A stretch of DNA of 64,000 nt, from positions 1 through 64,000 of the forward strand of contig NZ_ML660055.1 in NCBI RefSeq assembly GCF_007004665.1, read 5' to 3'. The stretch is from Denitrobaculum tricleocarpae. GTDB taxonomy: Bacteria; Pseudomonadota; Alphaproteobacteria; Kiloniellales; Kiloniellaceae. The position numbers were made by a program, and so were the translations under genes. The notes beneath the pieces were generated by a model. That model was given only the letters and a program-made list of their open reading frames with translations, was not told the origin of the DNA and did not search any database. Below, one piece after another: positions 7,729 through 16,523 of this stretch; within the stretch, counting starts at the first letter, position 1, and each line of letters opens with the position of its first letter.

Positions 7729-8694
7729 CTAAAGATCGAGAACCAGTTTCGCAGAGTGGGCGCGGGACACACAGATCTGCATCACCTTGCCGCTGGCTTT
7801 CTCGCTATCCGTCAAAACAACGTCACGGTGATCCGGCTCGCCGGAGATCACATCGGTCTGGCAGATCCCACAATCGCCGCGCTGACAGTCGTAGATCAGA
7901 TCCTGTCCGGCGGCCTCGAGCACTTCGATGATGCTTTTTCCGACAGGCACGGTGAAGCTCTCACCGCTCGAAGCGATTTCAACTTCGAAAGGCTTGTCCC
8001 CGGTTTGCGCGACGGGTGGCGTGAAGAGTTCGAAATGAATGCGCTCTTCCGGCCAGCCGCGTTGCCGCGCCGCTGCCTGGACCGCCTCGATCATCGGCTT
8101 CGGTCCGCAGACGTAGAGGTGGCTCTCGGGATCGGCAGCCGATAAGAGGACCCCGGCGTCGAGGTATCCACCGCTGAGATCGTCGTAATGCTCGATCAGT
8201 TTCTCACCGAGAAGCGCGCGCAGCGGCGCGATAAAGGCGAGACTGCCCTGCGCGCGGCCGGAATAATGCAGGATGAAGTCGCGCTTCTGCCGCAACAATG
8301 CGCTGGCCATGGAGGCAATCGGTGTGATCCCGATGCCACCGGCCATCAGAACGACCGGCGCCGGACCGTCAATCAAGGCAAAGTCGTTCTTGGGCAGAGT
8401 CACGGAAAGACGGTCACCCGGTTTTAATCCGTGCATGAAAGAGGAACCGCCCTGGGACGCTTCTTCCAGCCGCACGCCAAGCCTGTATCGGGAACCGCCC
8501 TGCGTTGGCTCGACGCCCGGATCGAGATTGACGAGAGAATAGGGCCGGTCGTCGCCGTTCGGAAGCGACACCCTGATGTGTGATCCCGGGCTGTATCCTG
8601 GAAGGTCGTCTCCGGCGGTTGAGGCGAGTTCGAAAGAACGCACCATCGGCGCTTCCTCCGTTACCGCAATGACTTTAAGTTCGAGCGTGGACAT
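7729..8694 (-). CDS. Dioxygenase reductase (flavin plus C-terminal [2Fe-2S] ferredoxin domain)
   Basis: This 321-residue protein matches the phthalate dioxygenase reductase/VanB layout. A flavin-binding barrel with RPYSLVN (residues 50-56) comes first. A pyridine nucleotide domain with AGGIGITPI follows. A plant-type ferredoxin domain with CQRGDCGICQT and a later Cys in MQICVSRAH is at the C-terminus. It passes electrons from NAD(P)H to the Rieske cluster of the neighbouring alpha subunit. Its start codon lies directly after the upstream stop codon, and the alpha-subunit gene starts 13 bases after its own end, so the whole electron-transfer system is one transcription unit. Confidence 0.92.
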   Translation of the reverse strand: MSTLELKVIAVTEEAPMVRSFELASTAGDDLPGYSPGSHIRVSLPNGDDRPYSLVNLDPGVEPTQGGSRYRLGVRLEEASQGGSSFMHGLKPGDRLSVTLPKNDFALIDGPAPVVLMAGGIGITPIASMASALLRQKRDFILHYSGRAQGSLAFIAPLRALLGEKLIEHYDDLSGGYLDAGVLLSAADPESHLYVCGPKPMIEAVQAAARQRGWPEERIHFELFTPPVAQTGDKPFEVEIASSGESFTVPVGKSIIEVLEAAGQDLIYDCQRGDCGICQTDVISGEPDHRDVVLTDSEKASGKVMQICVSRAHSAKLVLDL

Positions 8695-10245
8695 TCAGGC
8701 GACTTCCGACTTGGATCCGGTGAAACTCCGGATGGTCTTCAAAGCGCCTGCGAGCGCCGTCCCTTCGCTGTCCTGCAGAGCAGCCTCATGCAGACGGCGC
8801 GCCCAATCGGCTGCGTCACTGCGGCCCCGAACCAATTCTATCCCCTGCATGACCTGATCGAACTTGCTGATGGAGCGTTCATGGGTATCGCTGTAGCCCT
8901 TGATCAGGCGGCGGCAACGGGCGATCTCAACCGAGAGATCGTAGTCGTCGCTCGCTGTACGGGTCACATTTGCCAGCCAACGCCGGGTATGTTCGGTCTC
9001 GATTTCGTGGCGCAGCAGCTTCCGGCGCCAGCGGCGCAGGGACGAGAGAAAATAGAGCGAGAGAAAACCGCGCAGACTGTCGCTTCGCACCCGCTTGCTG
9101 CCCGTGAAGAGAGACAGCACCCAGCGAACCAGCTTCTTGCCTTCAATGTTCCGGCCCAGAGAAGCCGGGAGCAAACCGGCCAGTTCCTCGACGCGCGGAT
9201 GCATGAACTCGGTGATGGTGACGACCTGTCCGTCCTGGGCGGAAATGTCGTCGCGCACGCGCGAGAAACGCCGGCTGCGCGATTTCAGATCGGCCACGCG
9301 GATAACATCCTGATAACTCATGGCCGTTGCCAGATATTTGCCGATCGTAACAGTCAAAGCATAGTCTTGCTTTGCGCCATCGAGCCGTTTCTCCAGAGCA
9401 AGAATTTCATCCAGCCGGTCCAGGTACTCCTCGCCGTAGGCAGTGTCCTGAAAATCGATGACACGATTGAGGCCCGCCGTCAGAAGCGGCACGACAGCAT
9501 CGGGGAAAGACGTCTGGGCGCGCTGGGTCAGCGCCGCGTAGTTCTCTTGCTCTTCGGCGGAGCCTCCTTCCAGCTTTGGCAAAGCGGGACGACCGGATGG
9601 AACCTCATCCTGCGCTTCCTCAGTCAGGCACGTGAACGCGGCATCAAAAGCCCGCAAGCTGGCTTCGACACCAACGCCGCCGGAGCGGATCGCATCTTCG
9701 AAGGCCGCGCGCGGAAAGGGCAAAACACCCGAGCTGGCGATGGCGCCGAAGAGACTGGCGGAAATGACACTCCCGTTGGCCGAGGCGACCGCCGCCAGGT
9801 CGGCTTTCAGAAAGCGCTTGGCCGCCAGCGCTGCGGCGACCTCGACCGCTTGCGGGTCATTGATCCCATCTCCAGGCCGGGATTTCTCCGCCACGGCCAG
9901 CGAGCGATGGGTCGAAGCGATCAGGGTCGTACGGTCCGGCGAAACAAGACCACGCTGAATGGCCCGCCCGGCTTCCATCCATTCCGCGGCCACGACGAGA
10001 TCCACGTCCCCCGGCGTCGGCATCAGGGCCAGCACCGGGGCCTGCGCGCCGGCCTTGATCATCTCGAGATAATAGACGGTCGCACCGGTCCGCTGGGCCA
10101 CGCCGGGAACCGAAGTTGCCTGAACCACCCAACCGCAGGATTCTGCCAGTGCCACCAGCCAGTTGGAAACCACGCCGCCGCCCTGTCCGCCGATGGCAAG
10201 GACGGCAATGCAAAGGGGCCGGTCCTGGGACAGCACATCACTCAT
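8695..10245 (-). CDS. Indolepyruvate/2-oxoacid:ferredoxin oxidoreductase, beta (IorB-like) subunit
   Basis: This 516-residue protein starts with the gamma-type 2-oxoacid oxidoreductase domain (IAVLAIGGQGGGVVSNWL; residues about 12-200). It continues with the long C-terminal DUF6537-type extension seen in bacterial IorB homologues. It overlaps the alpha-subunit gene by 4 bases. The pair decarboxylates a 2-oxoacid to an acyl-CoA with ferredoxin as acceptor. In this operon the obvious 2-oxoacid is isatinate (2-aminophenylglyoxylate), the product of the predicted isatin hydrolase; that assignment is inference. The classical substrate indolepyruvate is the alternative. Confidence 0.85.
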   Translation of the reverse strand: MSDVLSQDRPLCIAVLAIGGQGGGVVSNWLVALAESCGWVVQATSVPGVAQRTGATVYYLEMIKAGAQAPVLALMPTPGDVDLVVAAEWMEAGRAIQRGLVSPDRTTLIASTHRSLAVAEKSRPGDGINDPQAVEVAAALAAKRFLKADLAAVASANGSVISASLFGAIASSGVLPFPRAAFEDAIRSGGVGVEASLRAFDAAFTCLTEEAQDEVPSGRPALPKLEGGSAEEQENYAALTQRAQTSFPDAVVPLLTAGLNRVIDFQDTAYGEEYLDRLDEILALEKRLDGAKQDYALTVTIGKYLATAMSYQDVIRVADLKSRSRRFSRVRDDISAQDGQVVTITEFMHPRVEELAGLLPASLGRNIEGKKLVRWVLSLFTGSKRVRSDSLRGFLSLYFLSSLRRWRRKLLRHEIETEHTRRWLANVTRTASDDYDLSVEIARCRRLIKGYSDTHERSISKFDQVMQGIELVRGRSDAADWARRLHEAALQDSEGTALAGALKTIRSFTGSKSEVA

Positions 10246-12404
10246 GACGGGGCTCCCCCGCCGGGTTCCTGGAGGTATCGGGCGTCGCGCCGCTGTTGAA
10301 GCCGCGTCGTGACGGCGTTGCGCAAGCCGGCAAGCCTGCTGTCCCAGAAACTCGGATTATGCACCGCATCGGCACGATAGAAGGACGGACAGAGCACGGC
10401 GGCATCGGCCACTTCACCGCAGTGGCCGCAGGCGACGCAGGAGTTGTCGACAAAGGCCACCGGATCGTCCCGCAACGGATCCTCGGTTTCCTTCAGGGTC
10501 AGCGAGGGGCAGCCCGAGATCCGGATACAGGCGTGGTCGCCGGTGCAGACATCTTCATCGACACCGAACTTCTGCTCGACCACCCGCTTGCCTTCACTAC
10601 GCGCCTTGCGCCGGATCGGGCGTTCGCGGCGCTGACGGTTGAGCATACATTCGCTGGACGCGATCACCACCTTCGGCCCGCGCTCGGGTGTGGTCAGCGC
10701 TTCCTCGATCACATCGCGCATCGCCCCGACATCGTAGGTGTGATCGATCCGCCGGACCCATTTCACCCCAACGCCCTTGACTGCATCCTCGATCGGATGG
10801 CGGGTCGAGCGGCTGACGTTGCCGGCGCGGGACGAGAGGATGTCCTGCCCGCCGGTCGCAGCAGAGTAGTAGTTGTCAACGATCAGAATGACATCGTCGC
10901 TCTTGTTGAAGACCGCGTTGCCGACGCCGCTGACCAGACCGTTATGCCAGAAACCGCCGTCACCCATGATCGAGATCGAGCGCTTGCCCTGCGCCACATT
11001 CAGGCCGGAAGCCGAGGCCGCGCCGAGACCGTACCCCATTGTGCTGGCGCCCAAGTTGAAGGGCGGTAGAATAGAGAAAAGATGGCAGCCGATATCGCAG
11101 GCGATGTGGCGCTCGCCAACCTCCTGCTGCGCCAGGGTCAGCGCGGAGAAAATCGGACGCTCCGGACAGCCTGTGCAGAAGCCGGCCGGGCGCGGCGGCA
11201 CGGCCTCGTTCAGGGCGTCGGTAACCTCGCCGGGCAGAGACGGCCCCAGCGAGACCTCGGCGGGCGCAACGGCGGTGTCATTCAGGGTTTCAAGAAAAGC
11301 GCCGATTCCCTCGATCAGCGCCTTGTTGGTGTATTCGCCGGCCTTCGGCAAAACGTCCTTTCCGTGCAGCGCGGTCGCGACGCCCGCCCGGCGCAGAGTT
11401 GTGCTGACTGCCTGCTCCAGATGATCCGGCTGCCCCTCTTCGACCATCAGGACCGCGCGCTTGTCGCGGCAAAAATCAACGACTTCATCATCGATCAGCG
11501 GATAGGTGACGTTGAGTACATAAAGCGGAATGCGGGTCTTGCCGTAGACATCCGCCAATCCGAGCTGGCGCAACGCGGCGATCACACCGTTGTAGTGGCC
11601 GCCCTGCAGAACGATACCGACGTCTTCGATGTCGCCTTCGAAAAACTCGTTGAGTTTGCGTGACTTGATGAACTCGACCGCCGCCGGCCAGCGTTGGGCC
11701 ACCTTCTCCTGTTCATGAGCGAAGGACGCAGGCGGAAGAACGATCCGGTCCGTCTCGCGCCGGGGGTGGTTACGCGCCTGCTCCAGCGTGAACGCGGGCC
11801 GGACATTGTCGCGGGTCTGAAAGGAACCATGGACATGGCAGGCCCGGATGCGCAATTCCAGCATGACGGGCGTATTGCTCGCCTCGGAAAGCTCAAAACC
11901 GTCCCGTACGGCTTTGACGATCGACTCTGCATTTGGGCGGGGATCCAGCAGCCAGATCTGGGACTTCATGGCAAAAGCGTGCGAGCGCTCCTGCATGATC
12001 GAAGAGCCTTCACCGTAATCCTCGCCGACGATGATCAGCGCACCGCCGGTCACACCGCCGGAAGCCAGATTTGCCAGAGCATCGGAGGCGACGTTTGTAC
12101 CGACCGTCGATTTCCAGGTCGCCGCGCCACGGATCGGATAGTGCATGGAAGCAGACAGCATCGCGGCAGCGGCGGCTTCGCTGGCACTGGCTTCGAAATG
12201 CACGCCAAGCTCGCCCAGAATCTCTTCGGCGTCGGAGAGAACATCCATCAGGTGCGAGATCGGCGCGCCCTGATAGCCGCCGACATACCCGACCCCAGCC
12301 TCAAGCAAGGCCTTGGTCACCGCAAGAATACCTTCGCCCCGAAAGGTCTCTCCTGCACCCAGCCGTAGCGCCTGCACCTCCTGAACAAAAGACCGTTCAG
12401 CCAA
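10242..12404 (-). CDS. Indolepyruvate/2-oxoacid:ferredoxin oxidoreductase, alpha (IorA-like) subunit
   Basis: This protein is about 720 residues from a TTG start. It has an N-terminal pyrimidine-binding domain (GGYQGAPISHLMD), a C-terminal TPP-binding domain (GDGGFWHNG and later DNYY), and two 4Fe-4S motifs near the end (CTGDHAC...GCPSL and CVACGHC). The TTG at 12404 has GGAGG six bases upstream and begins MAERSFVQEVQ. An in-frame ATG at 12461 lacks a ribosome site and would add 19 residues without family resemblance. This is the first gene of the leftward operon and faces marR across a 178-base promoter region. Confidence 0.87.
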   Translation of the reverse strand: MAERSFVQEVQALRLGAGETFRGEGILAVTKALLEAGVGYVGGYQGAPISHLMDVLSDAEEILGELGVHFEASASEAAAAAMLSASMHYPIRGAATWKSTVGTNVASDALANLASGGVTGGALIIVGEDYGEGSSIMQERSHAFAMKSQIWLLDPRPNAESIVKAVRDGFELSEASNTPVMLELRIRACHVHGSFQTRDNVRPAFTLEQARNHPRRETDRIVLPPASFAHEQEKVAQRWPAAVEFIKSRKLNEFFEGDIEDVGIVLQGGHYNGVIAALRQLGLADVYGKTRIPLYVLNVTYPLIDDEVVDFCRDKRAVLMVEEGQPDHLEQAVSTTLRRAGVATALHGKDVLPKAGEYTNKALIEGIGAFLETLNDTAVAPAEVSLGPSLPGEVTDALNEAVPPRPAGFCTGCPERPIFSALTLAQQEVGERHIACDIGCHLFSILPPFNLGASTMGYGLGAASASGLNVAQGKRSISIMGDGGFWHNGLVSGVGNAVFNKSDDVILIVDNYYSAATGGQDILSSRAGNVSRSTRHPIEDAVKGVGVKWVRRIDHTYDVGAMRDVIEEALTTPERGPKVVIASSECMLNRQRRERPIRRKARSEGKRVVEQKFGVDEDVCTGDHACIRISGCPSLTLKETEDPLRDDPVAFVDNSCVACGHCGEVADAAVLCPSFYRADAVHNPSFWDSRLAGLRNAVTTRLQQRRDARYLQEPGGGAPS

Positions 12405-12470
12405 CGCCCACCTCCGATCGATCCAGCCTGCAGAGCCTACCTCAACCCGCACCGCCGGCATTTATATTCT

Positions 12471-12523
12471 TTTTCATATATTCGGCAGGAGACCGGCTGC
12501 TGTCAACTCGATTTATATGAAAA
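12471..12523 (-). promoter_or_regulatory. Promoter of the Ior/Rieske operon with MarR-type operator half-sites
   Basis: On the minus strand a TTGACA -35 box (12506-12501) is followed, after 17-18 bases, by a weak AATATA-like -10 at about 12483-12477. An inverted pair of 9-mers frames this promoter: TTTCATATA (12472-12480) over the -10 and TATATGAAA (12514-12522) just upstream of the -35, 42 bp apart. The second lies in GATTTATATGAAAA, which matches 11 of 14 positions of the perfect palindrome found upstream of the TRAP operon. The divergent MarR protein is the likely binder (inference). Confidence 0.55.
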
Positions 12524-12582
12524 TGCAATTTTTTATGTTTGAAATTATTGATTCCGGAACTGACTTGTGATCACATCGATGC

Positions 12583-13122
12583 ATGACAAGCTTACAGCAG
12601 TTGAAGTTGACCGAAGACAGCGCCGCTCCCTTTGTGGACAGCTATCTCCTGTACCTGCTGGCCGCGGCCAGCCACGCACTCTCGAGTCAATTTCACACTG
12701 AAGTCAAAGCCCAGGGCGTGAAAGTACAGACCTGGCGCGTCCTTGCCTGCCTGATCGACCGCCCCGGACTGATGCTGACCGAACTGGCGCAGTTCGTCCT
12801 GCTGGAGCAATCGCATCTGACCAAGATTATCGACCAGCTCCAAATCTCTGGACTGGTCGACAAGCAGCACGACACGACGGACCGGCGCAAAATCAAAATA
12901 TACATCACAGATCGCGGCCGGGAGCTGGTGGCTCCCCTGATCACCACCGCAAAGTCTCACGAGCGCGAAGCCACTGAAGTCCTTACCCGCGCGGAAGAAA
13001 AGAACCTGAAGGCCATCCTTCACAAGCTGATCCGGCAGCAGCGTCAGGCGAGACGCCGGTCAGATCCGAAGGAAGGCCGTCAACTTGAGCCGATTGGAAC
13101 CCGAAGCGAACGGGAGGCGTGA
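12583..13122 (+). CDS. MarR-family transcriptional regulator
   Basis: This 179-residue protein has the MarR winged helix. The recognition region runs through MLTELAQFVLLEQSHLTKII, followed by the wing DTTDRRKIKIYITDRG with the conserved DxR motif. It is transcribed away from the IorA operon and sits between that operon and the TRAP transporter. MarR proteins usually repress divergent catabolic genes and release DNA when bound by the aromatic substrate or its CoA ester. Shared TTTCATAT half-sites at both flanking promoters support control of both units. MarR regulators are a known partner of auxin-degradation loci; the ligand here is not proven. Confidence 0.92.
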   Translation: MTSLQQLKLTEDSAAPFVDSYLLYLLAAASHALSSQFHTEVKAQGVKVQTWRVLACLIDRPGLMLTELAQFVLLEQSHLTKIIDQLQISGLVDKQHDTTDRRKIKIYITDRGRELVAPLITTAKSHEREATEVLTRAEEKNLKAILHKLIRQQRQARRRSDPKEGRQLEPIGTRSEREA

Positions 13123-13536
13123 ACAAAGGCTGGAAGACTCAGCCCACAGAGAAAGTCTCAGAGCTTTGGCGCAGGCTCAAAGCCCTGGAAACACTTGCAT
13201 GACGGACGGTCCGATACAGTGGCTGCTTGACAGTAGTTTCATATGAAACCATTTTGAGCGCGATCTGAAGGGCCAGATGATCGCTGAAAAAAGCAGTGAG
13301 GAAGGGCCCGGAAAGACGGCACGGCAAGACGGGTCCAAAGAAGGCCCGCACATAGAATCCGGGAAGTCGGGATAATCATTGACCGACTGGTCGGTTTTTA
13401 TTAGCCTAATCCAATACGCCATGACTGAACCTTGGCGAAAGAGTTGGATCTCCGCGTTTGAACGCGGTGTGGGTTCGAATGAATAAAGTCGCCCTTAAAA
13501 AATGGGCGCTGACGGCAAACGATAGGGAGAAGCATT
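13123..13536. other. Intergenic region between marR and the TRAP operon
   Basis: These 414 bases contain no coding region I can support; short open frames here show no family resemblance. The middle holds the TRAP promoter and operator at 13227-13255. The last 30 bases carry the GATAGGGAGAAG ribosome site for the substrate-binding protein gene. The remaining bases show no clear structure. Confidence 0.6.
13227..13255 (+). promoter_or_regulatory. TRAP operon promoter with perfect palindromic operator GTTTCATATGAAAC
   Basis: A TTGACA -35 box (13227-13232) is followed by a 17-base spacer and a weak CATTTT -10 (13250-13255). The spacer contains the perfect 14-bp palindrome GTTTCATATGAAAC (13236-13249). 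A regulator bound there would block polymerase, a classic repressor layout. The same TTTCATAT half-site occurs at the promoter of the Ior/Rieske operon, so the neighbouring MarR protein is the likely regulator of both. Confidence 0.6.
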
Positions 13537-14559
13537 ATGAATTTTTTCAAACCGGTTGCGGCCGTTGCTCTGGGCGCGGCCCTCTCGGCATCGACGGCGA
13601 TCACCGCCTTTGCTGCGGATACAACCCTGGTCATTTCGAGCTGGGCGCCGCCGACACATGGCATGAACGCCAAAATGTGGCCGAAGCTTACCAAGATGAT
13701 CGAAGAGGCCACTGAAGGACGGGTCACAGCAGAAATCAAGTACAAGCTGGCGCCGCCCCCTGCGCAGTTTGATCTGATTCAGGACGGTGCCGCCGATCTC
13801 ACCTGGATTTTCCACGGATACAACCCTGGCCGCTTCGTCGCCACGCAGCTGATCGAACTGCCGGGTTATCAGGGGTCTGCCGAAGCCGCTTCCGTCGCTT
13901 ATTGGCGCGCTTACGAAAAGTACCTGAAGTCAGCCAACGAGCACAGGGGCGTGAAACTGGTGGCCCTGCACACACACGGCCCGGGACAGCTGCACAGCTC
14001 AACGAAAGTGACTGAGCTGGATCAGATCAAAGGCATGAAGCTGCGCCTCGGCGGCGGCGTGTCGGGCGCGGTCGGCGATGCCCTGGGCGCAACCGGCATC
14101 CGGGTCCCCGCCCCCAAGGTATACGAGACGCTGGCCTCGAACGCCGCCGACGGTGTCATGATGCCCATGGAAGGCAAGAAAGGCTTTAAGCTCACCGAAG
14201 TGGCACAGCACAGCTATGTCATGCCGGGCGGCTTTTATCGCGGCTCTTTCGCGCTGATCATGAACCAGGAAAAGTTCGAGTCTCTTTCCAAAGCTGACCA
14301 GGACGCCCTGATGACGGTGTTCGGCGAGCCCGCTTCACGCATGGCCGGCCAGGTGTGGGATGAGATCGACGCCATCGGTGTCGAGGCCACCGAGTCGACG
14401 GCAGACAATTCCCTGAACACGGCAAGTGAAGCCGATCGGAAGGCCTATGATGCCATCGCGGCGCCAATCATCGAAGCTGCCATCAAGGCGGCAACGGACA
14501 AAGGCGTCGATGCCAAAGCCGCGGTCGAATTTATCGCCAGCGACATGGCGGCAAACTAG
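13537..14559 (+). CDS. TRAP transporter substrate-binding protein (DctP family)
   Basis: This 340-residue periplasmic protein has a signal peptide (MNFFKPVAAVALGAALSAS, cleavage near AFA-AD). The mature part is DctP-like, with VISSWAPPTHGMN at the start and MKLRLGGGVSGAVG in the ligand region, where DctP proteins normally place an Arg that binds a carboxylate. AGGGAGAAG precedes the ATG. Together with the two membrane subunits downstream it should import an organic acid by a sodium or proton gradient. Shared MarR-type operator sequences point to the aromatic acid degraded by the adjacent operon. Confidence 0.92.
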   Translation: MNFFKPVAAVALGAALSASTAITAFAADTTLVISSWAPPTHGMNAKMWPKLTKMIEEATEGRVTAEIKYKLAPPPAQFDLIQDGAADLTWIFHGYNPGRFVATQLIELPGYQGSAEAASVAYWRAYEKYLKSANEHRGVKLVALHTHGPGQLHSSTKVTELDQIKGMKLRLGGGVSGAVGDALGATGIRVPAPKVYETLASNAADGVMMPMEGKKGFKLTEVAQHSYVMPGGFYRGSFALIMNQEKFESLSKADQDALMTVFGEPASRMAGQVWDEIDAIGVEATESTADNSLNTASEADRKAYDAIAAPIIEAAIKAATDKGVDAKAAVEFIASDMAAN

Positions 14560-14607
14560 AGCGCGGCGGGTCGCAAAACGAAAACTGCCGTTCGAGTTCG
14601 TTTCTCT

Positions 14608-15132
14608 ATGAACACAAACTCTCGATCACAAGAAGGCGCGTGGGCCCGTCACGCACTGGCTCATGCGCCCTCTTATCTCGCCGCGACGGCACTCTTCGCC
14701 CTCATGGCCATGACCTTTGCGGACGTGGTGCTGCGCAGCGTCTTTAACAGCCCGATCTCCGCGGCCACGGAGCTCACCCGGCTTTTCATGGCGATCACGG
14801 TCTTTTCGTCGCTTCCAGTCATAAGCTGGCGTGGTGAACATATTGTGGTGGATCTACTTGACCCCTTCGTTCGGGGCCGCGCGGCGCAAGTCCGTGACGT
14901 GCTGATCGACGCTCTGGCGGGGATCGTCATCTTCTGGCCGGCCATTCGCGTATACGAATTGGCCGAACGGGCCAAGCAATACGGCGACACCACCGAATAT
15001 CTCCAGATCCCGCAGTTTTACATCGCGTACTTCATTGCTTTCAGCACCTTCGTTACAGCGTTGATCCTGTTGCTGCGTGCGGTTATCCGCGCCGTGGCGC
15101 CGGACTATCTGGCTACGATCAAAAACGCATGA
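14608..15132 (+). CDS. TRAP transporter small permease (DctQ family)
   Basis: This 174-residue membrane protein has four predicted transmembrane helices. Typical DctQ features are FADVVLRSVFNSPISAATELTR in the first half and TEYLQIPQFYIAYFI in the last part. It scaffolds the large permease subunit. It lies 48 bases after the substrate-binding protein gene and 67 bases before the chosen start of the large permease. Length and topology are normal for the family. Confidence 0.9.
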   Translation: MNTNSRSQEGAWARHALAHAPSYLAATALFALMAMTFADVVLRSVFNSPISAATELTRLFMAITVFSSLPVISWRGEHIVVDLLDPFVRGRAAQVRDVLIDALAGIVIFWPAIRVYELAERAKQYGDTTEYLQIPQFYIAYFIAFSTFVTALILLLRAVIRAVAPDYLATIKNA

Positions 15133-15199
15133 AGTCTTCCCGCAGAAAGCCCCTGGCGGAAAAACCAGGCGCCGCGCCCGTTTCCATGAGGCCCTCTTC

Positions 15200-16513
15200 A
15201 TGCTAGCCGCATCACTTGGTTTTGCCGCCGTCCTGGTTCTCGTCATGCTGCGCATGCCCATCGCCATTGCCATGGGACTGGTGGGCATTATCGGCTACGC
15301 CATGGAGACCTCCATGCGCGCGGCCATCTCCATGGGCAGCCGCCTGATCATCGATACCTCTCAGGACTACGGCCTCTCGGTCGTCCCCCTCTTCATTCTA
15401 ATGGGTCTCTTCGTCAACAAGGGCGGACTTTCGCGCGAACTCTACCAGGTATCCTACGTCTTTCTGGGCCATCTGCGCGGCGGCCTGGCCATGGCCACAA
15501 TCGTCGCCTGCGGTGGCTTCTCCGCGATCTGCGGTTCTTCGCTGGCGACCGCCGCCACCATGTCCAAGGTGGCCATGCCCCAGATGCGCAAGTTCGGTTA
15601 CTCCGACGGTCTCTCGACGGCATCGATCGCTGCGGGTGGCACTCTGGGCATCCTGATTCCGCCCAGCGTCATCCTGGTGATTTATGGCCTGCTGACCGAG
15701 ACAAGTATCGGTAAACTTTTCATTGCCGGCGTCATCCCAGGCTTCATCGGCATCCTCTTTTACCTGGCCGCCGTCCGCTATACCGTGTTCCGCGACCCGA
15801 AATCGGGACCGGCCGGCGAACGTTCGAGCTGGCGAGACCGTATGGCTGCACTGCGCGACGTCTGGGCCGTGCTGGGGCTTTTCGTGCTGGTGATCGGGGG
15901 GCTTTACGGATTACTCGATTTCTGGCCCCTGCATCTCACTTTTTCACCGACCGAGGCCGCCGGTATGGGCGCGGCGGGCGCATTTCTCATCGCACTCTCA
16001 AGGAAGACCCTCAACTTCAAGGCAATCCGGGAGGTTCTTTTCGAAACTGCCCGCACGACCGCAAGTCTCTTTGCCGTGCTCATCGGTGCCTGGATCTTCT
16101 CGAACTTTGTCAACTTTGCGGGTCTGCCTCAAGCCTTGGTCGAACTGGTGACCGGCTGGGGCGTCAGCCCCATGGTCGTCCTGCTGATGATCCTGGCAAT
16201 CTACATCATTCTCGGCTGCGTCTTCGAGAGCCTCTCGATGCTGTTGCTGACGGTGCCGGTGTTCTTTCCGCTCGTCACCAGCCTCGGTTTCGATCCGATC
16301 TGGTTTGGTATCGTGGTTGTGGTCGTCACCGAAATCAGCCTGATCACGCCGCCGGTCGGACTGAACGTCTTTGTTCTGAAAGGCGTTGTGCGAGACGTCT
16401 CGACCGCAACGATTTTCGCCGGCGTCACGCCCTTCTGGATTGTCGATATCCTGCGTCTTGCGCTGCTGGTCTTCGTGCCCTGGCTGGTCCTGGTCCTGCC
16501 CAACAGCATGTGA
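15200..16513 (+). CDS. TRAP transporter large permease (DctM family)
   Basis: This protein of about 437 residues is very hydrophobic and has roughly 12 transmembrane segments. Characteristic stretches include GLFVNKGGLSRELY, GGTLGILIPPSVILVIYG and TEISLITPPVGLNVFVLKG. The ATG at 15200 is preferred because it starts directly before the first helix (MLAASLGFAAVLVLVML); an upstream start would add a basic non-conserved stretch overlapping dctQ. It forms the transport channel with the small permease. The next gene, a thioesterase, begins 10 bases later, so the four genes form one unit. Confidence 0.9.
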   Translation: MLAASLGFAAVLVLVMLRMPIAIAMGLVGIIGYAMETSMRAAISMGSRLIIDTSQDYGLSVVPLFILMGLFVNKGGLSRELYQVSYVFLGHLRGGLAMATIVACGGFSAICGSSLATAATMSKVAMPQMRKFGYSDGLSTASIAAGGTLGILIPPSVILVIYGLLTETSIGKLFIAGVIPGFIGILFYLAAVRYTVFRDPKSGPAGERSSWRDRMAALRDVWAVLGLFVLVIGGLYGLLDFWPLHLTFSPTEAAGMGAAGAFLIALSRKTLNFKAIREVLFETARTTASLFAVLIGAWIFSNFVNFAGLPQALVELVTGWGVSPMVVLLMILAIYIILGCVFESLSMLLLTVPVFFPLVTSLGFDPIWFGIVVVVVTEISLITPPVGLNVFVLKGVVRDVSTATIFAGVTPFWIVDILRLALLVFVPWLVLVLPNSM

Positions 16514-16523
16514 GGTTCCGGTC

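Noticed and set aside
8788-10299. Long open frame of 503 codons on the plus strand
   Set aside because: It is antisense to the well-supported IorB gene and shows no recognisable domain; long antisense frames are common in GC-rich DNA.
12520-12530. AAAATGCAATT near the MarR-controlled promoter as a third BoxR site
   Set aside because: It shares only AAAATGCA with the 13-mer and overlaps the MarR-type motif; chance in an AT-rich spacer is as likely.
13177-13422. Short minus-strand frames in the marR-TRAP intergenic region
   Set aside because: They cross the TRAP promoter and operator and have no ribosome site or family resemblance.
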